Source of the DNA: Isoetes taiwanensis
Lineage: Eukaryota; Streptophyta; Lycopodiopsida; Isoetales; Isoetaceae
Assembly (NCBI GenBank): GCA_021234155.1
Contig: JAJEKV010000056.1
Span: 5,578,932-5,642,931, forward strand
Length of the DNA: 64,000 nucleotides
Reading direction: 5' to 3'
The position numbers were made by a program, and so were the translations under genes. This document shows positions 58,713 through 64,000 of the stretch, piece by piece (the stretch's first letter is position 1; each line of letters begins with the position of its first letter). The notes under the pieces were generated by a model. It saw only the letters and a program-made list of their open reading frames with translations. It was not told the DNA's origin and made no database searches.

Positions 58713-59262
58713 TCTTGTTTTTATGAAAAGTGGCGATAATTTTGGAGGTAGGATTTCTTCACGTTTATTAGATTCTAACCATTATTAGCTTTAGAATGGA
58801 GAATATTTCATTTATGACTTTTTCCAAACGAGTCAAGATTTTGGCTATTTTCGTCTTGCTTTGGAAGCAAGACATTGCAAACAGCTTTGAGTGAATAAAT
58901 CTTGCAACGTCCTTGTTTCTTTTATGATTTCGATAAGAGCATGACCATGTGTCGGCTGTAAAAATTTGGCGAGTGGGGATGTGTGAGCCTCTTTTTCTAA
59001 CTTTTCTGGCGGATTTTAAGGCCCATGGCCAATTTCTTAATATAAAGTCCTAGGTGGAATATTTTTAGCTGCCCATGTAGACTAGACGAACGGTCTAGAT
59101 GACATGAGCACAAAAAACAAGCCTAACAAATGCCACATTCTGGGAAGGGACTCGCAAGAGACACAAAACGGGCCGCATAGATAGGCTTGTCATTCATCAC
59201 AGCAGCAGTATACAATGTTTGAATAATAGAGATGGGGAGCTGACCATAGGAACAATATCGAG
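58713..59262. other. No gene recognised
   Basis: AT-rich downstream sequence. Confidence 0.35.
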
Positions 59263-59628
59263 CTACCCCGTAAAGAAGAAATGTGCACAGGCAGTATAGA
59301 AGGATAATGGCGACAACTTCTCATCGGGATAAAAAACCCCGCCCTTTTGGGTTTTCGAGGAAAACCCTAATGAGAAATGGTCGCCAACAATCTTGAATGT
59401 GTTGCCTGGAGAATTGAAGGAGGTGGGTCGATAGCGAACGCACAATGGAATGAACACTGCGAGACGGCGTAATACCTGCAAGCAAAACAGAGAACACCGA
59501 GAAAACACCCGTGACTGGTTAAAGAGAACCAAAACACGGTAAGCTGCACAACAACAAGCACCCAAAACGATGTGAGTGATGAGGACATATGAAAAACAAC
59601 AATACATAGCAAAAAGAGAAGATAGCAT

Positions 59629-59800
59629 CACCTGTAGGGTGGAGAAAAGCATCACCCAGCGAGTGGAAAAACGAACATGCTAAAAGAAACGTGCGTCACC
59701 CTCGAGGTGGAAATAAACAGCATCACCCACAGGTGGAGAATAATGCGGCATGATGTCGATGAAAAGGAAAACATTATTATAGCAACACCCGAGGGTGGAT
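59629..59800 (-). repeat. Five mini-hairpins of the CACC...GGTG type
   Basis: CACCTGTAGGGTGG, CACCCAGCGAGTGG, CACCCTCGAGGTGG, CACCCACAGGTGG and CACCCGAGGGTGG occur at about 59630, 59654, 59698, 59726 and 59787. Loops and inner bases differ, while the CACC/GGTG arms are mostly kept. Confidence 0.65.
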
Positions 59801-59948
59801 AACAATAAAAGAGTGCATGAACAAAAACCCATGTAAAAAAAGAGACGAGCGCCCCCAACAAATCAGGGCGGGAAGGGAGGGAAGCAATGGGAATGAAAGA
59901 AGTGCTGCTGTGAGAAGACGCCGATAACTGATCTCGAATGTGGAGTGC

Positions 59949-59961
59949 ACTTATATAATAG
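59949..59961 (-). promoter_or_regulatory. TATA-box-like site
   Basis: On the minus strand TATTATATAAGTGCACTCC has a plant-like TATA box. A CT-rich leader follows toward 59880. Confidence 0.3.
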
Positions 59962-60507
59962 CTCGTCCCTGCCCAGAATGGCGATCTGAGGGCTCGGATC
60001 GATGCGATTTTGGACTGCTGATGCAAATGTGATGAACGGTAAAAATGTAGTGCAAGGAGAATAAAAGTGCAAAACTTGGTGGACCAGAATCTGATGGTTG
60101 CCACATATTCATTGTAAGAAAAAAAGCGATATAGCAAGGGCTGATTGAAGTCGGGAACTAAAAATCTTCCACCTGGACTTTAAATTTTCTGTAAAATGAT
60201 GATAACATGTTTCATAGCAAACTTCTTATGATTTTCCAGTTTCAAGACCTTTCTGATCCTTTGCTTTTTTGCAAGTTTTGCTTGCTTTTGTTTGTATGCG
60301 AGAAGGTTTTGTTTTTACCCATTGCATCCATTATTTTTCTGGGTTTCAAGCTCTACATATGTATTATATACCTATTCATAAGAGGGGCGTCTATGGTCAT
60401 CCAGAACTGTTAGATAGGCGTGCATCGTGGATAGATATACCTGCCTGGACAATCTAGAAAGGGTCATTAGGGCTTGAAATTGATTCAAACCCACACCATG
60501 CAAAAAT

Positions 60508-60590
60508 AAGGATATTTATGCTAAACTACTGTAGACAAGCAACATAGAAGGATATTTATGCTAAACTACTATAGACAAATAATTATGATT
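60508..60590 (+). repeat. 41-bp tandem duplication
   Basis: AGGATATTTATGCTAAACTA followed by CT(G/A)TAGACAA occurs twice in a row. Confidence 0.85.
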
Positions 60591-61426
60591 TAAAATACCA
60601 ATGAACAAAATCACGAGTTGGTATAATAATAGACGGATGCTTCGAGCACATTATCAGCCTGTACATAAGCAGTTCCTCACGCATTCTTTGCCTGGACTCT
60701 ATCGCCAAGATTTATCCACTGCAAATGGGCCAAATTATACCGAATTATACAGAAGATGGTGATTCTTAGCTATCGAGGGCAAAGAACCCTAAGTTATTAT
60801 TATTAAAAGGGCTCGAGCCTTAAGGGGTAAACCGTTGGGAACATGGAGTTTAAATAATACATATGATGCACACTCTAGAAGTACTGATTAGTAAACCTCC
60901 TGCAATACGATGAGCAAATCATATGAAGACCACGTTAAAAAATGTACAAAAATACAAAGGAAAAACTAATTTATTATGATAGATATTTAAGAGACAATAC
61001 CTTACGAAGATTTTTAAACTATCTTTTATGGCACGTGATCTGATTGAGAGAATGTCAGATCCCCTTCCACAAAGCACTTGTCCGTAAAAGGGGCCGATTT
61101 ATTGGCCAAATAGAATCTATCCACATATCAATTCTACTTCGAGGTTCATTTTGCATAATGGTTTATAAAAAAAAGTATAGGGTGAGTTAGGAAGGGCATG
61201 GTCATCTCCATCTGAGTGAAGAAGATAGGGTTCGGATTAAGCTCCTTATTTAGCTTGTTTAATTTTATTGAATAGAAAAGAACATGGGCATCTCCACCTG
61301 AAGTGGAAAGGACTGTGGCTTGTTCGATTTTTGAAAATCGAAGAAAAATTAAAAATAAAGGTGACTTACATGGTCGTCTCCACCTCGATGGTTCTAAGTA
61401 CGCCCGATTTGGGTTGGCCTCCCACG
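60591..61426. other. No gene recognised
   Basis: A phrase CATGG(T/G)C(A/G)TCTCCA(T/C)CTGA recurs three times at 61198-61390. No coding pattern. Confidence 0.4.
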
Positions 61427-61700
61427 GAAACCCTTCCGGGTTTTAATGGAAACCCTTCCGGGTTTTAATGGAAACCCTTCCGGCTTTCCATGGAAACCCT
61501 TCCGGGTTTTAGTGGAAACCCTTCCAGGTTTCAATAAAACCCGGAAGGGTTTCCATGGAAACCCTTCCGTTTTTCCAAATTGAAAACCCTAAGGGTTTCC
61601 ACTAAAACCCGGAAGGGTTTCCATGGAAAGCCGGAAGGGTTTCCATATTGGAAAGCCGGAAGGGTTTCCATGGAAAGCCGGAAGGGTTTCCACAAAAGTA
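61427..61700. repeat. Minisatellite that inverts its own orientation
   Basis: The first half has GGAAACCCTTCCGG(G/C)TTT units (61427-61545). From about 61525 to 61700 the same units occur as the reverse complement (CCGGAAGGGTTTCCATGG). Single copies persist at 61829 and 61866-61900. The whole can fold on itself as a long hairpin. Confidence 0.9.
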
Positions 61701-61955
61701 TTATTTTTTTAAATATTTACACACGTGAGCCTTTATGGCTCACGCCTTTCCACACGGACGCCCGACATTAAGGCGCACGTCCATCGAGCGCACGTCATTC
61801 AAAATTTGATCAAAATTCAAATTTTGAGTGGAAACCCTTCCCAATTTCCTTGCATGGTGGAAATTGGGAAGGGTTTCCATAGGAGGAAGGGTTTCCACAA
61901 AATGAGGAAAACAGGTTAGGTTTCCACATGAGGAGGAAAATAGGTTAGGTTTCCA

Positions 61956-62560
61956 CATGCAGTTAGAAACTCGATAGTGCATACGTGTGAAGTTGCACTC
62001 TATTATGTTGCATCATGGCACTATGCTCTACATAATCTCTATTGCATAACCTTTGTCTTTGTTAAATATTCTTCCGTCGTACACGCAAGAGACCAAAAGA
62101 AAAAAAGAAACAAACTTAAGTAAATGATAAATGTAACATGAAAGAACAAACTTAAGTATTTGATAAATGTAAGCAAACTCAAGTACTTGATAAATGTGAC
62201 AAGTGTTTTGATACATATGAGTCATAAACCCTTGGCCTTGTTATGAGAAAGCCACAATGCATACAATAACGCAATAGCAGAGGAGAGGACTTGTCGCTCT
62301 CCTCGGATCTCGAGGAGGAAGGGTTAAACCAATTCCATCCAACCTATAAAAGAAAATCATGTGAAGTGGTTAGTATGGATACTTTCCAAGTCATGTGCAA
62401 AAAGAAGAGAAATTAAAGGGTTTATTGTGATGTACCCGAAAGCAAAGACTAGGCGAGGCTCCATCAATGTAATCCTTAATAAAGAAACTATTTGCCAACA
62501 AGCGCATGGTCAAAGCCACGTGGACGCCGCGAATCGGGTTGCATCAACCTCGCTAGGCAC
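61956..62560. other. No gene recognised; short GATAAATGTAA repeats
   Basis: Repeats of AAACTTAAGTATTTGATAAATGTAA type lie at 62110-62200. No recognised coding sequence. Confidence 0.4.
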
Positions 62561-62706
62561 GCCCATGTCCCGATAACGAGAGGTGTAAGCCCATCCCGTA
62601 CCTCCTCAGATGCACCTCTAATCTGTAGGTAAATCCTAAACATCCTGTATATGGATCTAGCATTAGCAAACATCCATTCCACGCATTCTACAAGCAATTT
62701 ATATAC

Positions 62707-63842
62707 CTGTTCAGCTGGACAATGGTACAACGCTCACCACATTTCTCCATGCCCTGAGAATCAAAACACAACCAGGATGTTTGCACATCCTCGATGTCCC
62801 CAAGGGTGGAGTAATCGCCAAGGTCTCGAGCGAGGACGTACAACCACCAATGGGAACTATCATGATACAAAGAGATGTTACCCTAAACATATAAACATGC
62901 ATAGAATAAGGCATAACATTCCACTAACACTCACCCATGCACGACGGGCCAAAACACTGCTCGTAGTCTGCTCCAATCCACTGCTGGACCATATGTATCA
63001 CGGAATAAAGGATCCAAGGATGGCACACCCCCGTCGTGGGTGCCGGATCCACCACGAAAGGGGTATGCCCGCGTGTAGAATGTGGGGTCCACAAACAACA
63101 CACGCCCACGATCCTCGTCAGACAACAAGTGTCTAATAGTCCTGCATGTATGCAAAGCATGTGTCAGAGAAAAATCAAGCATTGCATACCACACAAAGAC
63201 ATGACGCTGCACTTACATGATGTAGAACCTCATGTGCGGGTCTCCCAACCAACCACCGTATGCTGCATCTAGGAACTCACTCGTCAGCTCAATAGAACCC
63301 TGTGGACATAGGCTCGACAAGATCTGAACACCCCCCCCTGGCCGGCCTCTCTCAAGCACAACATGGTACAAAAAACCATGTGCCTGCCACTCGTATGCTG
63401 TGGCAATCTCCCTCGCAATCCTCCAGAACCAAGGTCGAGGCCTAAAGCCAGTGTCTAGCCTCAACCAGAGGGGGGCCCGAGCTTCTCGCCCCCGCTCCGA
63501 AGCCCATCCTCTCAAAGGGACAAAGACCTGTGCTAGATAGAAAGTCCCGCGCACGTTCTGGTACATAATGCCATGACCGCCTGCGGTCCTATCAAATGTC
63601 CATGCCTCATGACTGATCTCTGCCCAATCCTGCTTGATGGGGCATAAGGCGTGTTTTAAGCCCATGTCTCTCCATGTGAGCCTCCACACTAATGGGGTCC
63701 ACTGCCACTGTCTCCTGGACACCTCTGACCTCTGCCTCTACATCCTGACCAGGCCTACCTCTGTCCCTGCCTCTGCCTCTGCCCGGTGGCCTACCTCTAC
63801 CTCTACCTCTGCCTCTACCTCTGCCTCTCAATGCCCTCCCAC
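62707..63842 (-). CDS. C48/Ulp1-like cysteine protease gene of transposon type, partial
   Basis: Three exons join in phase. The first, 63217 up to about 63842, opens with an Arg-Gly run (RGRGRGRGRPPGRGRGRDRG) followed by HEAWTFDRTAGGHGIMYQNV and ends at RFYIM with donor AT/GTAAGT. The second, 63141-62935, encodes TIRHLLSDEDRGRVLFVDP and ends AVFWPVVHG. The third, 62856-62707, encodes SHWWLYVLARDLGDY and SWLCFDSQG. WPVVHGSHWWLYVL with its His and SWLCFDS with its Asp match the His and Asp parts of the Ulp1/SENP catalytic triad. The Gln and Cys box (Q-x(n)-DCG) was not found below 62707. The change of frame near 63640-63720 in exon 1 leaves the N-terminus uncertain. Such genes are usually carried by MULE or CACTA elements. 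Confidence 0.55.
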
Positions 63843-63845
63843 TCT
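63722..63845 (-). repeat. GGCAGAGGTAGA simple repeat coding Arg-Gly
   Basis: (CCTCTGCCTCTA)n on the plus strand. It is the RG-rich head of the protease gene, or a simple repeat inside it. Confidence 0.8.
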
Positions 63846-64000
63846 GCCACTACCGATGCAGTGGACTCTAGTCAGTAAAAGCGTGCCTCCCGCCGGGATA
63901 CTAGATACTCCTTACGCACATCTGTCGACCACCAGGCGGCTCCTCTCCCTCTCTCTCTCACGTGCCGCCTCGTCCTCCTCGTCCCTCGGACGCACTCTAC
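63846..64000 (-). other. Possible further exon at the window edge
   Basis: A minus frame reads RVRPRDEEDEAARERERERS, an alternating acidic/basic stretch, and then stops. It may be an upstream exon of the C48-like gene that continues beyond the window. Confidence 0.25.

Larger units (their letters stand above)
59263..60137 (-). other. Open minus-strand frames without a recognised family
   Basis: Frames of 130 and 161 codons are rich in Phe, Ser and Cys and show no domain; they look like leader or UTR sequence rather than protein. A possible intron acceptor (TTTTGCTTGCAG/GT) lies near 59478. The interval may be the 5' part of a minus-strand transcription unit. Confidence 0.2.

Noticed and set aside
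61427-61700. Interstitial telomere array
   Set aside because: The unit contains AAACCCTT, not the 7-bp plant telomere repeat, and it switches orientation. The resemblance is by chance.

Overview
This is nuclear DNA of a land plant. The evidence is two intact, intron-rich host genes of plant type: a SCAMP secretory carrier membrane protein and an ECA-type P2A calcium pump. A nuclear tRNA-Gln(CTG), a plant CCR-like reductase fragment, a class I trehalose-6-phosphate synthase fragment and a dense load of plant-style retroelements agree with this. The lineage cannot be fixed from the window alone. The LINE with a VDFAKAFDTV/YADD reverse transcriptase and the odd ParB-like/methyltransferase-like/FCP1-like cluster make me lean weakly to a fern or another non-flowering plant.

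Layout. 1-6.3 kb: repeats, two tRNA-derived SINE-like pieces, a CCR-like gene fragment carrying an intronic MITE, and a transposon-derived domain remnant. 6.3-15.3 kb: the most unusual region. It is a decayed multi-exon coding cluster (ParB-like DGQHS domain, methyltransferase-like domain, FCP1-like HAD domain, RS-rich exon). Its introns and flanks are packed with hairpins of three families: about 22 copies of a 22-28 bp palindrome with half-site TTCTCGACTCG, six 80-85 nt hairpins with a constant core and changing stems, and two long intronic hairpins. 15.3-24 kb: TPS1 pseudogene, a possible transposase fragment, tandem repeats with telo-box hairpins, foldbacks, an inverted SINE pair and a minisatellite. 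24-35.5 kb: Copia and Ty3 remnants and two copies of one LINE family, one on each strand.

37.2-44.6 kb: the genic island. SCAMP (+, 13 exons, 309 codons) and ECA (-, seven exons found) converge with 684 bp between their stop codons. Upstream of ECA lie a duplicated segment and two exons that could encode a transit peptide. 46.3 kb: tRNA-Gln. 48.9-52.1 kb: an insertion with a poly-A tail and a 10-bp target-site duplication that carries LINE ORF1 and part of the endonuclease but no reverse transcriptase (a plant half-LINE). 53-62 kb: foldbacks, a 5'-truncated L1, a LINE 3'-end scrap and minisatellites. 62.7-63.9 kb (-): a C48/Ulp1-like protease gene of transposon type that runs toward the window edge.

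Only SCAMP, ECA and the tRNA are confidently functional. Nearly everything else is mobile DNA or its decay. All boundaries come from reading the sequence by eye; no alignment, expression data or structure prediction was run.
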